From Roseiarcus sp963761435 (lineage in GTDB: Bacteria; Pseudomonadota; Alphaproteobacteria; Rhizobiales; Beijerinckiaceae), in assembly GCA_963761435.1 (NCBI GenBank), contig CAVXHJ010000010.1, positions 310,001-374,000 of the forward strand: DNA of 64,000 nt, written 5' to 3'. The notes under the pieces are model-generated. The model saw only the letters and a program-made list of their open reading frames with translations. It was not told the DNA's origin and ran no database searches. Positions 44,563-53,440 of this stretch are shown here, piece by piece. Position numbers and translations under genes: made by a program. Numbering within the stretch: the first letter of the stretch is position 1; every line of letters starts with the position of its first letter.

Positions 44563-45846
44563 TCAGTTCATCCACCGCACGATGCCCGCGACCCCATCCA
44601 CGGCGACTTGCGAGCCATCCGGAATCCGCTGGGTCGCGCCGAGAACGCCGAGGACCATAGGTATGCCTCGCTCCCGGGCGAGGGAGGCGAGATGGGAGGT
44701 CGAGCCGCCGAGTTCGGTCACGACGCCCGCCACCCGGGGCAGGATCTGGCTGAGGGCGGGTCCGGCCACCTGGGTGACGAGAATGTCGCCCGGGCCGACG
44801 CGGGCCAGCTCGCACTCGCACCGCACCACCACGCTGCGGCCCGATCCCCAACCGATTCCGGCGGGATGGCCGCGTAGGCCCGGATGGTCGAGCCAGATCT
44901 TGTCGGGCGCGGGACCAGGACCGACGCGTAGAGGCCGCGCCTGAAGGAGCTTCGGACCGTGCTCGTCCAGCGCCCATTCGATCTCGACCGGGCCGGCGCA
45001 GACGCGCTCAGCCTCGAGAAGCATCGCGCCGAGCGCCTCGGCTTGCTCGACGCCGAGACTCGCCTCGCAGGCGAAGCTCTTGGGGACTGGGCTGGGCGCG
45101 ACGCCGAGGCCATGCAGGCACCGGTCGCTCTGCGGTTTGCGGCCCGGATCTATGGACAAGACCGCGCCATTCCGATCGAGCGCGATCCGGTCTGGGACCA
45201 CCTCGCCCTGCGCGAGAGCGGAGCCGAGGCCCCAGGTCGCGGAAATCAGCATCTCCCCGTCGGCAGTGCGGCTGAGGCCGCCGCCAGCAGCTTGCGCCTG
45301 AACCAGCGGCTGGATCAGAACAGCCATAGCGGTTTGCGCAGGCGACAGGCCGTGAGGCTCCATGTAGCGGCGGGCGCGCGAAGTCCACAACGCGGCCCAG
45401 CACGCGCGGACCGCCGTGAGGAATTCAGGCTCCTCGCCCACGCCGAGAAAACTCTCGAACTGACCGGCAAAGCTGGCGTCCTCGCTGTCCTCGACGATTG
45501 CCGACGAGCGCACGACGCCGAGCGGAGCCGACGCTCGCAGGGCGCGCCAGGCGTCGAGCAGCGGCTCGAGGACCGCAGGGGCGATCGGTCCCTGATAGAG
45601 CGCGAGCCGGATCCGAACCGACATCCGGAGCTGTGCGGAAAAATCCGCATCGCCATAGGCCGCAGCTTCGTGATCGAGGCCAATATGGCGCAGTTGACGG
45701 CGATAGGCGGCGGCTGAGAGGGCAAAACCGCCCGGCGTCGGCAGTCCGGCGCGCGAGAGGCGGGCGAGATTGGCGGCCTTGCCGCCGACCTCCTTGACGC
45801 GGAGCGCGGCGGGAACGCCGAGAGGGATGATGAACTCGGACATCAT
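44563..45846 (-). CDS. minimal PEP/pyruvate-binding phosphotransferase (ATP-grasp plus phospho-His domain)
   Basis: 427 residues. Residues 1-300 are the PPDK/PEP-synthase N-terminal ATP-binding domain (VGGKAANLARLSRAGLPTPG, VVRSSAIVEDSEDASFAGQF, VEIEWALDEHGPKLLQARPL). About 340-427 is the swivelling phospho-histidine domain (GDILVTQVAGPALSQILPRV, VVTELGGSTSHLASLARERG with the catalytic His). The large PEP/pyruvate barrel of PEP synthase is missing, and there is no substrate domain like that of rifampin phosphotransferase. It may phosphorylate a small molecule or protein directly, or work with a separate partner. It is flanked by metabolic genes, not resistance genes. Confidence 0.85.
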   Translation of the reverse strand: MMSEFIIPLGVPAALRVKEVGGKAANLARLSRAGLPTPGGFALSAAAYRRQLRHIGLDHEAAAYGDADFSAQLRMSVRIRLALYQGPIAPAVLEPLLDAWRALRASAPLGVVRSSAIVEDSEDASFAGQFESFLGVGEEPEFLTAVRACWAALWTSRARRYMEPHGLSPAQTAMAVLIQPLVQAQAAGGGLSRTADGEMLISATWGLGSALAQGEVVPDRIALDRNGAVLSIDPGRKPQSDRCLHGLGVAPSPVPKSFACEASLGVEQAEALGAMLLEAERVCAGPVEIEWALDEHGPKLLQARPLRVGPGPAPDKIWLDHPGLRGHPAGIGWGSGRSVVVRCECELARVGPGDILVTQVAGPALSQILPRVAGVVTELGGSTSHLASLARERGIPMVLGVLGATQRIPDGSQVAVDGVAGIVRWMN

Positions 45847-45861
45847 TGGTCGCGAGAGGCG

Positions 45862-47130
45862 CTACCTCACGTGGTCTCCGTAGCCCGGCAGCGGATCGAC
45901 AGCCGTGATCTGCTTCACCGGGAAATTGGAGACAATCTCGATTTCGTTCTTCTTCACGATCAGCATCTCCTCAATACGCACGCCATAGCGAAAGCGCTTG
46001 CCGTGCTGCGTCTCGAGAGCGAAGGTCATGCCCTCCTGGATATCGATCGGATGGTCGAGCGACCAGATGCGCGAGATCACCGGCGGATCGTATTGCGCAA
46101 GCCCGAGCCCGTGGCCCCAAAGGTTCGCCGCCGCCTGATCCTCGTCCTCGTAGCCCCAGGTCTCCTGTGCGGACGGCCACTTGAGCGCAATGTCCCGGGT
46201 GGTCGCGCCGACCTTGACCGCGCCAATCGAGTCATAGAGCCAGCCAAGCGCTGTGGCGTAGGTTTCCTTCTGCTCGGCGCTTGGCTCCTTCCCGACGCAA
46301 TAGGTGCGATAGTAGCAGGACTTGTAGCCATTCCAGGTCAGCGCGGCCAAATCCATGAATACGATGTCGCCCGGCTGAATGATGCGGTCCGAGAAGTTGC
46401 GCCAGTTTGGCCAGGTATTCGGGCCGGACGAGACGATCACGTCCTCGACGTCCTCCATGCCGGGGATGTTGTAGAGGTACTCCATCAAATGCGCCGTGAC
46501 CTGGTTCTCGGTGATGCCGGGGCGCAGGAACTTCATGCACTCCCAATGCGTCGCGTCGCCGATGGCGCCAACGATGCGGAAGCATTCCTGTTCGTCCACG
46601 CTCTTGACCGCACGCGCCTCCATCATCGGCGTCATGCCGTCGACCCAGTTGATGTTGTTCTCCTTGAACACGTTGATCATGTTGATGTCGACGAAGTCGA
46701 CGCCAAGTTTTTCTCCGGCGACGCCGTTCTCGCGCATCGCCTGCATCACCGCCTGGGTGAATTTGGTGACCTGTTGGGTCGATGCGGGACCCGCCGCGCC
46801 TTTGATCCAGGCGAAAGAATGCCGCACGTTCTCCTTCGGAATCCAGGGACTGTGGCGCTCGATCTGGAAGCCAAGGTCGCCCTGCTCGAACAGGATCGGG
46901 CGGCCGTCGCCGCACAACATGGCGTACCTCAATCCGGGCTTCAGCCTGTTCCACCCGGGGGTCAGCGTGCCGGTGATGTAGCGGACGTTCTCGTCGTACA
47001 TGCAGAGCATGGCGCCGAGCCCATGCTTCTTCATCATCGCTCGGGCTCTGTCGATGCGGTATTCCCGCAGGCGGTCCCAGTTGACGCGCTGCTGCCAGTC
47101 CACGCCGGCGATGCCGAAATTGGCTCCCAT
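45862..47130 (-). CDS. M24 peptidase-fold enzyme (Xaa-Pro/creatinase/DddP-like) with a changed metal ligand
   Basis: 422 residues from ATG 47130 behind AGAGGGAG. The creatinase N-domain (RARAMMKKHGLGAMLCMYDE, NVRYITG) is followed by the pita-bread domain: first Asp in IVFMDLAALT, the second position as SCYYRT where SD.TRT is usual, His in WGHGLGLAQYDPP, and Glu in TFALETQHG and VRIEEMLIV. Four of five ligands are intact. M24 members without complete ligands act as creatinases or lyases and not as peptidases; in this catabolic setting a non-peptidase role is more likely. It leads a minus-strand group with the PEP-utilizing protein and hydroxyacid dehydrogenase. Confidence 0.83.
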   Translation of the reverse strand: MGANFGIAGVDWQQRVNWDRLREYRIDRARAMMKKHGLGAMLCMYDENVRYITGTLTPGWNRLKPGLRYAMLCGDGRPILFEQGDLGFQIERHSPWIPKENVRHSFAWIKGAAGPASTQQVTKFTQAVMQAMRENGVAGEKLGVDFVDINMINVFKENNINWVDGMTPMMEARAVKSVDEQECFRIVGAIGDATHWECMKFLRPGITENQVTAHLMEYLYNIPGMEDVEDVIVSSGPNTWPNWRNFSDRIIQPGDIVFMDLAALTWNGYKSCYYRTYCVGKEPSAEQKETYATALGWLYDSIGAVKVGATTRDIALKWPSAQETWGYEDEDQAAANLWGHGLGLAQYDPPVISRIWSLDHPIDIQEGMTFALETQHGKRFRYGVRIEEMLIVKKNEIEIVSNFPVKQITAVDPLPGYGDHVR

Positions 47131-47216
47131 GGGCTCCCTCTTGCCGATCGACCAGTCGAGACGCCGACCGCCGCTTTGTTGAAGGCAAAGTACCGCTCGC
47201 AGGGCGCTCCAAGAAA

Positions 47217-47250
47217 ATGATTTTACCTGTCGCGCTGCATCAGAAATCAT
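47217..47250. promoter_or_regulatory. inverted repeat upstream of the M24 gene, possible LysR site
   Basis: ATGATTT (47217-47223) and AAATCAT (47244-47250) form a perfect 7-bp inverted repeat spaced by 20 bases, about 90 bases upstream of the M24 start and just downstream of the LysR gene. AT-rich dyads like this are typical LysR-type activator sites. Confidence 0.4.
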
Positions 47251-47361
47251 GATGATACGCTCACAGCAGGAGCGGACTGCGCGCGACGGAACGGTCCTCC
47301 GCGGACGACCGAGCAGAGCGAAAATTCAAAATGCTGATAGCTGGATCAGGCTAAGGCGACC

Positions 47362-48456
47362 TTATGCTGGCGCCTTGGTCGCCGTTCTCGCTTGCCGGCG
47401 AACCGCATCGGCGCCCGCCGACGATTTTAGCGAGTGCTCGCTTGGCCGTCCATGGGATCTCTCCCCAAGGATTGTCCGATCGGTTCGAACCTCGTCGAGA
47501 ACTCCATCGTTCGCCTGCTCGCGCGCGACGATAGTCGCGGGGACCGTCGCCAAGCGGACGCTGATGCGAGCGGTCTCATTCTCGAGGAGTTTAAGGAAGG
47601 TTTCCGCTATGGGCCCCATCGGTTGGCGTATCGGCTCGATGAGCACGAGATCAAGAATGAGTTGCGGCTCCACGATCGGGTTGATCATAACCATGTCGCG
47701 ATCGACGTCCGACGCCATCATGATGCCCGGGAACACGCCAACCCAGTCCGTGTTCGCGACAAGGTCGAGCGCGCCAAACATCGAATCGATCTCCAGCACC
47801 CTTCGCACGCGGACGCCGTTGGCGGCGAGGTAGGCGTCGAGCGTTCGTCGCCGGGTGTTCGGGGAACTTGGCAAAAGCAAATCGAGCGGACCGAGGTCTT
47901 TGAGACGGACCGGAGTCATGTGCGCGCAGCGCGACGAGCGTCTCGATACCAGCACTTCCGGGGTCGAATGGAAGAGTCTCGAGTTCAACCCCGGCGCGCC
48001 TTGAAACGCTGGAACGATGGCGAAGGCATACTCGCCGGCTCGCACACGCTCCGTCAGCACCGCGCTGAAACCCTCCACTATCCTGACCTGAGCGTTTGCA
48101 TTTTCCGCTGCGAAAGTCGCCAGGGCCGGACCCAGGACCGAACGGGTCATTGTCGGCATCAACCCGACAACGATCTCGCCGCTCAAACCAGTCCCGAACC
48201 TCTTCATTTCGTTCCTCGACGCCTCGTGGACGCGAAGAATCTCGACGCAATATCGGTAGTAGAGATCGCCCGCGGGGGTCGGGCGCACCGCTCCAGCCTC
48301 GCGCAAGAAAAGAGCCGCTCCAAAGCGCGCCTCGAGTTGGTGGATGTGCTGGGACACGCCGGATTGAGTGGCGTTCTCCCGATGCGCGGCAGCGGTGAAC
48401 GAACCTTCCTCGTAGGCCGCAACGAACAGACGTATCTGTCGAAGACTTTCGCTCAT
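47362..48456 (-). CDS. LysR-type transcriptional regulator
   Basis: 364 residues from ATG 48456 (MSESLRQIRLFVAAYEEGSF). The winged HTH spans residues 1-60 (FTAAAHRENATQSGVSQHIH, ARFGAALFLREAGAVRPTPA). The effector-binding domain follows (GEIVVGLMPTMTRSVLGPAL, LLPSSPNTRRRTLDAYLAAN). The C terminus is about 50 residues longer than usual and polar. It lies immediately upstream of the M24/PEP/dehydrogenase group on the same strand and probably controls it. In this family the inducer is often a pathway intermediate. Confidence 0.88.
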   Translation of the reverse strand: MSESLRQIRLFVAAYEEGSFTAAAHRENATQSGVSQHIHQLEARFGAALFLREAGAVRPTPAGDLYYRYCVEILRVHEASRNEMKRFGTGLSGEIVVGLMPTMTRSVLGPALATFAAENANAQVRIVEGFSAVLTERVRAGEYAFAIVPAFQGAPGLNSRLFHSTPEVLVSRRSSRCAHMTPVRLKDLGPLDLLLPSSPNTRRRTLDAYLAANGVRVRRVLEIDSMFGALDLVANTDWVGVFPGIMMASDVDRDMVMINPIVEPQLILDLVLIEPIRQPMGPIAETFLKLLENETARISVRLATVPATIVAREQANDGVLDEVRTDRTILGERSHGRPSEHSLKSSAGADAVRRQARTATKAPA

Positions 48457-48525
48457 TGTTTTGCCGGTGCTAGCAAGCCAGAGCCCCATCATCAACGCGC
48501 GGACGAGTCAGTCTCGCGGAAAGTC

Positions 48526-49410
48526 CTACCATCGGATATCGACGGCGAATGTCCCCCCCGCCCGTTTGATCCGTCCGACATGCGGGGCCTCGAAATGGCC
48601 GGGCAGAAGCAGCGCATTCTCGGAAGCGCAGAATTCGAGAAGCTCCCGACGCGAGGCGGCGGCCATGCGCTTGTCCCAGCAGACGCGGGTGCTCCATTCC
48701 CACAGTGGAACCTGAATTGGCGAGTGCAGCATGTCGCCCGCAAAGACGCCGATTGCCCCTTGCGATCTCAGTTCGATGCGAAAATGGCCGGGCGAGTGTC
48801 CCGGCGCCGGCCGAAGCAAGATCTGATCGACGACTTCATGAGGCCCGTCGACCAGGCGAGCTTTGCCCGCCTCGACGACCGGATGGATGGAATCTTCGAA
48901 CACATGCCTGAGCGAAGGCTGAGATGCCGGATCCAGAGCCTGCTTTTTGGCGGCCTCGTACTCGGTCTTCGACAGCACGTAACAGGCGTTCGGAAACGTC
49001 GGAATCCAGCGTCCGTTTTCCAGTCTGGTGTTCCACCCGACATGATCGACATGGAGATGGGTGCACAGCACGAAATCGATGTCGCTTGCCGTTACACCGA
49101 GCTCCTCAAGGCGCTGGCGGTAGCGTGTATGGAGCATGTGCGCCTCGGCCAGGCCCGGCCGAGGCTTATCATTCCCCAAACAGGTGTCGATCAGGATATT
49201 GTAGCGGCCTACTCGCAGGAGCCAGCTGTGCACCGGCATCGGAAAGTGGCCGCTTTCCGGATCATAGTGGGTCGGACACAGCCAGTTCTCGTGCGGCTTG
49301 ACCGCGTCGGGGCTGAAGTCCGGAAACCACGCCTGCATCGTCTCGCCGAGGAGGTAGCTGTCGAACACGCGCCCGATCTCGACACCGCCAACTTTGCCTA
49401 TGCCTTTCAT
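48526..49410 (-). CDS. MBL-fold metallo-hydrolase
   Basis: 294 residues. The zinc motif is complete: THLHVDHVGWN (HxHxDH), His in RPAPGHSPGHF, Asp in VFAGDMLHSPIQVP and His in LLLPGHFEAPHVG. The layout resembles quorum-quenching lactonase-like and N-acyl hydrolase-like MBL proteins (AttM/AiiA relatives), so a lactone or ester substrate is plausible. No signal peptide. It is downstream of the TetR gene and probably co-transcribed with it (55 bases apart). Confidence 0.87.
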   Translation of the reverse strand: MKGIGKVGGVEIGRVFDSYLLGETMQAWFPDFSPDAVKPHENWLCPTHYDPESGHFPMPVHSWLLRVGRYNILIDTCLGNDKPRPGLAEAHMLHTRYRQRLEELGVTASDIDFVLCTHLHVDHVGWNTRLENGRWIPTFPNACYVLSKTEYEAAKKQALDPASQPSLRHVFEDSIHPVVEAGKARLVDGPHEVVDQILLRPAPGHSPGHFRIELRSQGAIGVFAGDMLHSPIQVPLWEWSTRVCWDKRMAAASRRELLEFCASENALLLPGHFEAPHVGRIKRAGGTFAVDIRW

Positions 49411-49465
49411 TGGTCGTTTCCCTGGTTATCCTTCGCAACGAGCGCCACAAGGTGCGGCGCCCGAA

Positions 49466-50122
49466 TCAGACGTTGGCTTCTTGGGTGGGAAGCGCGTCGG
49501 CTCCGCGCCGGATCGCCTTGAGCGCTCCATGCAGAAACGCGTCCACTCGATCTTCGACGATGCGGTCGATCCCTTCGTCCGAGAGGTTCCGATATACGTG
49601 CCTCTGAATCGCGAGGTAGAGGACGCTCCCCTGAAGGGCCCAAACCAGCTGGAGGTCGCGTTCATTGAGGTCTTCGTCCGACACCTCGGGCAAGCCCGCC
49701 TCGCGACGCACCGCATGGCAGATTTTGTAGATGATCCGGGTCTTCAGCAGATCGAGATAGTTCTTGTTGATCTCGCTCCCGAGCAGTCCTGCGTATAGGA
49801 AGATACGGATCCAATGATAATCCATGATTCTGCTAGCGTATTCGGAGTAGAACTTCAGTAATCTTTCACGCAAAGGAAGTGTATCGTTCCGAAGAAGCAC
49901 CTCCCAATATGGATTCCATCGAGACAGGTAGACCTCCTGGTATACACGGTCGATGAGGTGGCGCTTCGTTGGAAAATATTTAAACAATAGTGATTGCGAC
50001 ATCCGGAGCTGGCGCGAGAGCTCGCGCGTCTGGCCGCCGAACCCGACTTCGGCGAAGAAGCGGATGGCTCCGTCGACGATCAGTTTCTCCCGGGCCTCCC
50101 TAGTAAGTCTCACTCGCGCCAA
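49466..50122 (-). CDS. TetR-family transcriptional regulator
   Basis: About 218 residues if TTG 50122 is used (ARVRLTREAREKLIVDG); an upstream extension to 50188 is open but lacks coding character. The HTH is IRFFAEVGFGGQTRELSRQL followed by MSQSLLFKYFPTKRHLIDRV. The C-terminal ligand domain is helical (IMDYHWIRIFLYAGLLGSEI). It is divergent from the cyclase-HisD-SDR-transporter 3 operon and probably represses it and itself. Confidence 0.85.
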   Translation of the reverse strand: MARVRLTREAREKLIVDGAIRFFAEVGFGGQTRELSRQLRMSQSLLFKYFPTKRHLIDRVYQEVYLSRWNPYWEVLLRNDTLPLRERLLKFYSEYASRIMDYHWIRIFLYAGLLGSEINKNYLDLLKTRIIYKICHAVRREAGLPEVSDEDLNERDLQLVWALQGSVLYLAIQRHVYRNLSDEGIDRIVEDRVDAFLHGALKAIRRGADALPTQEANV

Positions 50123-50303
50123 TGGAATCGCGCCTCGAAATGGGAACGTCGGCAGACTACCCGACAGAGAGCGATCGCTCAATACCAATACGCCAACTTT
50201 CGGCTTCGCGGTTCGCTCGACCCGGCTGTTCTCCTCGAATTCATAAGTAAGTCAGCCGCCGGGCTTGCGGAAGCGCTAGGCGGACATTTGCCAGGCCTGC
50301 TTA

Positions 50304-50332
50304 TTGACAGACGCCGCCTTTCGGCGTAACAA
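50304..50332 (+). promoter_or_regulatory. probable promoter with a palindromic operator in its spacer
   Basis: TTGACA at 50304-50309 is followed after 17 bases by TAACAA (50327-50332), a consensus -35 with a weak -10. The spacer contains the dyad ACGCCG-CCTTT-CGGCGT (50311-50327). It lies about 35 bases before the cyclase start and in the TetR/cyclase divergent region, the right place for a TetR-type operator. Confidence 0.45.
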
Positions 50333-50367
50333 CCAAGCTAGAGATCAAATGATCATTAGAGGGCGCC

Positions 50368-51336
50368 TTGGCACTTAGACCGCCAAAGACAGTCACTCGC
50401 GAGGCCATCTATGAGGCTGCGAAGGCGGTATCGAATTGGGGGCGGTGGGGGGCGGACGATCAAATCGGAACGCTCAATAATATCAGCCCGGACGATATCG
50501 TGGCTGCAAGCCGGCTGATCCGGAAGGGGCAGGTCTTTTCGCTCGGATTGTCGCTGAAGGAACCGATCCAATCTGGCCTGTTCGGCGGCCGATGGAATCC
50601 GATCCACACCATGCTGGCGACGGGGACGGACGCGGCGGCGGGCAACCAGGACGTTCCTTATCCCTACCTCCGCTATTCCGATGATGCGATCAACATGCCG
50701 TGCCAGGCGTCAACCCAGTGGGATGCGCTCTGCCACATCTTCCTCGATGACAAGATGTACAACGGGTATGACGCGAAGCTGGTCGGCGCGAGGGGCGCGA
50801 AGAAGCTCGGCATCGAGCACGTTCGCGACAAGATGGTCGGCCGAGGGGTTCTGCTCGACGTCGCTCGTCACGAGAAGCTCGACTCCTTGCCTGACGGATA
50901 TGCGATCCGGTCGGCGCAGCTCGACGCGTGCGCATCAGCCCAGGCTGTCGAGGTTCGCAAGGGCGATTTCGTCATCGTTCGCACCGGCCATCAGGAACGG
51001 TGCCTCGCCAAGAAGGATTGGAACGGATACGCCGGCGGCGACGCGCCCGGCCTTGCATTCGAAACCTGCTACTGGCTGAAGAGCAAAGACGTCGCCGCGA
51101 TCTGTACCGACACCTGGGGCTGCGAGGTGCGTCCCAACGAGACGGACGCGGCGAACCAGCCGTGGCATTGGGTCGTCATCCCCGCAATGGGGATTTCGAT
51201 GGGCGAGATCTTCTATCTGAAGGAACTCGCCGACGACTGCGCCGCGGACAAGGTCTACGAGTTCTTCTTTACCGCTCCTCCGCTGCACCTGCCGGGCGCT
51301 GCGGGATCGCCGATCAATCCGCAAGCGATCAAATAG
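50368..51336 (+). CDS. cyclase family (kynurenine formamidase-like) metal-dependent hydrolase
   Basis: 322 residues. Translation appears to start at TTG 50368 behind AGAGGGCGCC, since the nearer ATG at 50349 is out of frame. Family motifs: NWGRWGADDQIGTLNNISPD near the N terminus, STQWDALCHIF (His/Asp region corresponding to HxGTHxD), GVLLDVARHEKLDSLPDGYA, GDFVIVRTGHQER and PNETDAANQPWHWVVIPAMG. Members open lactams, formamides or lactones (kynurenine formamidase, isatin hydrolase). First gene of the third catabolic block. Confidence 0.87.
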   Translation: MALRPPKTVTREAIYEAAKAVSNWGRWGADDQIGTLNNISPDDIVAASRLIRKGQVFSLGLSLKEPIQSGLFGGRWNPIHTMLATGTDAAAGNQDVPYPYLRYSDDAINMPCQASTQWDALCHIFLDDKMYNGYDAKLVGARGAKKLGIEHVRDKMVGRGVLLDVARHEKLDSLPDGYAIRSAQLDACASAQAVEVRKGDFVIVRTGHQERCLAKKDWNGYAGGDAPGLAFETCYWLKSKDVAAICTDTWGCEVRPNETDAANQPWHWVVIPAMGISMGEIFYLKELADDCAADKVYEFFFTAPPLHLPGAAGSPINPQAIK

Positions 51337-51368
51337 ATCGCGCGCGACAGGCCGCGAGGAAGGCGCAA

Positions 51369-52676
51369 ATGGTCCAGTTCCTCAAGCAAGGCCGCAATGC
51401 AGATGCAATCGCGGCTGACGACGCGAAGGTGCGCGCGACCGTCGAAGGCATACTCAGCGATATCGTCGCTCGCGGCGACGCTGCAGTGCGCGAACTATCG
51501 ATGAAGTTCGATCGCTGGGATCGCGAGGACTTCCGCCTCACCGACCGTGAAATCAAAGGCGCGCTGGCGGAACTCACGCGCCGCGACCTCGACGACATCA
51601 AATTCGCTCAAGCGCAGGTGCGCAACTTTGCGCACGAACAGAAGAAGGCGCTGCGGGACATCGAGGTGGAGACGCTGCCCGGCGTCGTGCTCGGCCACAA
51701 GAACATCCCTGTGAATTCGATCGGCAGCTACGTCCCGGGCGGAAAATATCCGATGGTCGCGTCCGCGCACATGTCCGTCGTGACCGCCAAGGTGGCGGGG
51801 GTTCCCCGCATCGTCACCTGCGCCCCCCCGTTCAACGGCAAGCCAGCGGCGGCGATCGTCGCGGCTCAGCATCTTGCCGGAGCGGACGAGATCTACTGCC
51901 TGGGCGGCGTCCAGGCCGTCGGCGCGATGGCCATTGGCACCGAGCGCATTCGCCCGGTCGACATGCTCGTGGGTCCTGGCAACGCCTATGTGGCCGAAGC
52001 CAAACGGCAGCTCTTCGGCCGGGTCGGCATCGACCTGTTCGCTGGTCCGACGGAGACGCTGGTCATTGCCGACGAGAGCGTGGATGCGGAGCTTTGCGCG
52101 ACCGACCTGCTCGGGCAGGCGGAGCACGGGCCGACCTCGCCGGCGGTGCTGCTGACGACTTCGGAAGCGCTCGCGCTAGCAACAATGCGCGAAGTCGATC
52201 GCCTGCTCGACATCCTTCCGACCGCCTCGATCGCGCGCGTCGCCTGGGCGGACTACGGCCAGGTCATCGTCTGCGACAGCGACGAGGAGGTGGTCCGAGA
52301 GGCGGACCGGATCGCTTCCGAGCACGTGCAGGTGATGACCCGCGACCCGGATTTCTTTCTTGAGCGCATGACGAATTACGGAGCCCTGTTCCTGGGACCT
52401 CGCACCAATGTCGCCTACGGCGACAAGGTCATCGGCACCAATCATACGCTGCCGACAAGAAAGGCCGCCCGCTACACCGGGGGCTTATGGGTCGGCAAGT
52501 TCTTGAAGACCGTCACCTACCAACGCGTTCTGACCGATGCGGCGAGCACAATGGTAGGCGCGTACTGCTCGCGACTTTGCATGCTCGAGGGCTTCGCCGG
52601 TCACGCCGAACAAGCCAACGTCCGAGTGAGGCGCTACGGCGGGCGCAACGTCCCCTATGCGCAAGCCGCTGAATGA
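51369..52676 (+). CDS. histidinol dehydrogenase-like NAD-dependent alcohol dehydrogenase
   Basis: 435 residues from ATG 51369 (AGGAAGGCGCAA ahead). The whole HisD fold is present: SIGSYVPGGKYPMVASAHM, IDLFAGPTETLVIADES, LLGQAEHGPTSPAVLLT (Gln and His), ASEHVQVM (Glu-His), GTNHTLPT and GFAGHAEQANVRV (His-Ala-Glu). No other his gene is nearby and the gene sits in a catabolic operon, so it more likely oxidises another alcohol to an acid in two steps, as HpsN does with sulfopropanediol. No sulfonate genes are nearby, so that specific substrate is not supported. Overlaps the SDR by 4 bases. Confidence 0.87.
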   Translation: MVQFLKQGRNADAIAADDAKVRATVEGILSDIVARGDAAVRELSMKFDRWDREDFRLTDREIKGALAELTRRDLDDIKFAQAQVRNFAHEQKKALRDIEVETLPGVVLGHKNIPVNSIGSYVPGGKYPMVASAHMSVVTAKVAGVPRIVTCAPPFNGKPAAAIVAAQHLAGADEIYCLGGVQAVGAMAIGTERIRPVDMLVGPGNAYVAEAKRQLFGRVGIDLFAGPTETLVIADESVDAELCATDLLGQAEHGPTSPAVLLTTSEALALATMREVDRLLDILPTASIARVAWADYGQVIVCDSDEEVVREADRIASEHVQVMTRDPDFFLERMTNYGALFLGPRTNVAYGDKVIGTNHTLPTRKAARYTGGLWVGKFLKTVTYQRVLTDAASTMVGAYCSRLCMLEGFAGHAEQANVRVRRYGGRNVPYAQAAE

Positions 52677-53440
52677 CCGAGATTCCCAGCACGCCGTCCC
52701 TTCGTCTCGATGGGAAGCGCGCGCTCGTCACCGGAGCGGGCCGAGGCCTCGGCCTCGCGGCCGCCGCCGCTCTTGCGCAGGCGGGCGCCGAAGTCATCCT
52801 TGCGGCCCGCACCCAAGCCGAAATCGAGGCGGCGCGCGACGCAATCGTCGCGGCGGGAGGCGTAGCCGAGGCCGTCCAGTTGGACGTGACCGACCTTCCC
52901 GCGGTGCAGGCCACCATCGCCAGCCTGCCCGCGCTGGACGTCCTCGTGAACAACGCCGGAACCAATCGCCCTGCCCCGTTTCTCGAGGTGGCGCCGTCGG
53001 ATTTCGATCACGTTATGACGATCAATGTCCGGGCGGCGTTCTTTGTCGCACAGGCTGTCGCCCGCAAGATGAAGCAGGAGCGACGAGCCGGTTCGATCAT
53101 CAACATCTCCTCGCAGATGGGACTGGTCGGAGGCGCGACGCGATCGGTCTATTGCGCATCGAAATGGGCGATGGAGGGCTTCACCAAGGCCGTCGCCGTT
53201 GAGCTTGGGCCCGTCAGCATTCGCGTCAACACGATTTGTCCGACGTTTATCGAGACCCCAATGACGCGGCCGTTTTTCGCCGACGCGGGGTTCCGCGCTG
53301 CGGTGCTCAAAAAAATCAAACTTGGCCGACTGGGCAACGTCGAAGATGTCATGGGCGCCATCGTTTTCCTGGCGAGCGACGCATCTTCCCTCATGACCGG
53401 CTCGGCGCTCGTTCTGGACGGAGGGTGGACCGCCGACTAG
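52673..53440 (+). CDS. SDR-family oxidoreductase (3)
   Basis: 255 residues. Cofactor loop VTGAGRGLGLAAAA (about 18-31), Arg after strand 2 (AARTQAEIE, consistent with NADP), NNAGTNRP, IINISSQMGLV with the catalytic Ser, YCASKWA and SALVLDGGWTAD. It differs clearly from SDR 1 and 2 in cofactor loop and tail. It is translationally coupled to the HisD-like enzyme and probably performs the preceding or following redox step. Confidence 0.9.
   Translation: MTEIPSTPSLRLDGKRALVTGAGRGLGLAAAAALAQAGAEVILAARTQAEIEAARDAIVAAGGVAEAVQLDVTDLPAVQATIASLPALDVLVNNAGTNRPAPFLEVAPSDFDHVMTINVRAAFFVAQAVARKMKQERRAGSIINISSQMGLVGGATRSVYCASKWAMEGFTKAVAVELGPVSIRVNTICPTFIETPMTRPFFADAGFRAAVLKKIKLGRLGNVEDVMGAIVFLASDASSLMTGSALVLDGGWTAD

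Noticed and set aside
51369..52676. Histidine biosynthesis gene hisD
   Set aside because: No other his genes are adjacent and the operon is catabolic, so only a HisD-like label is justified.
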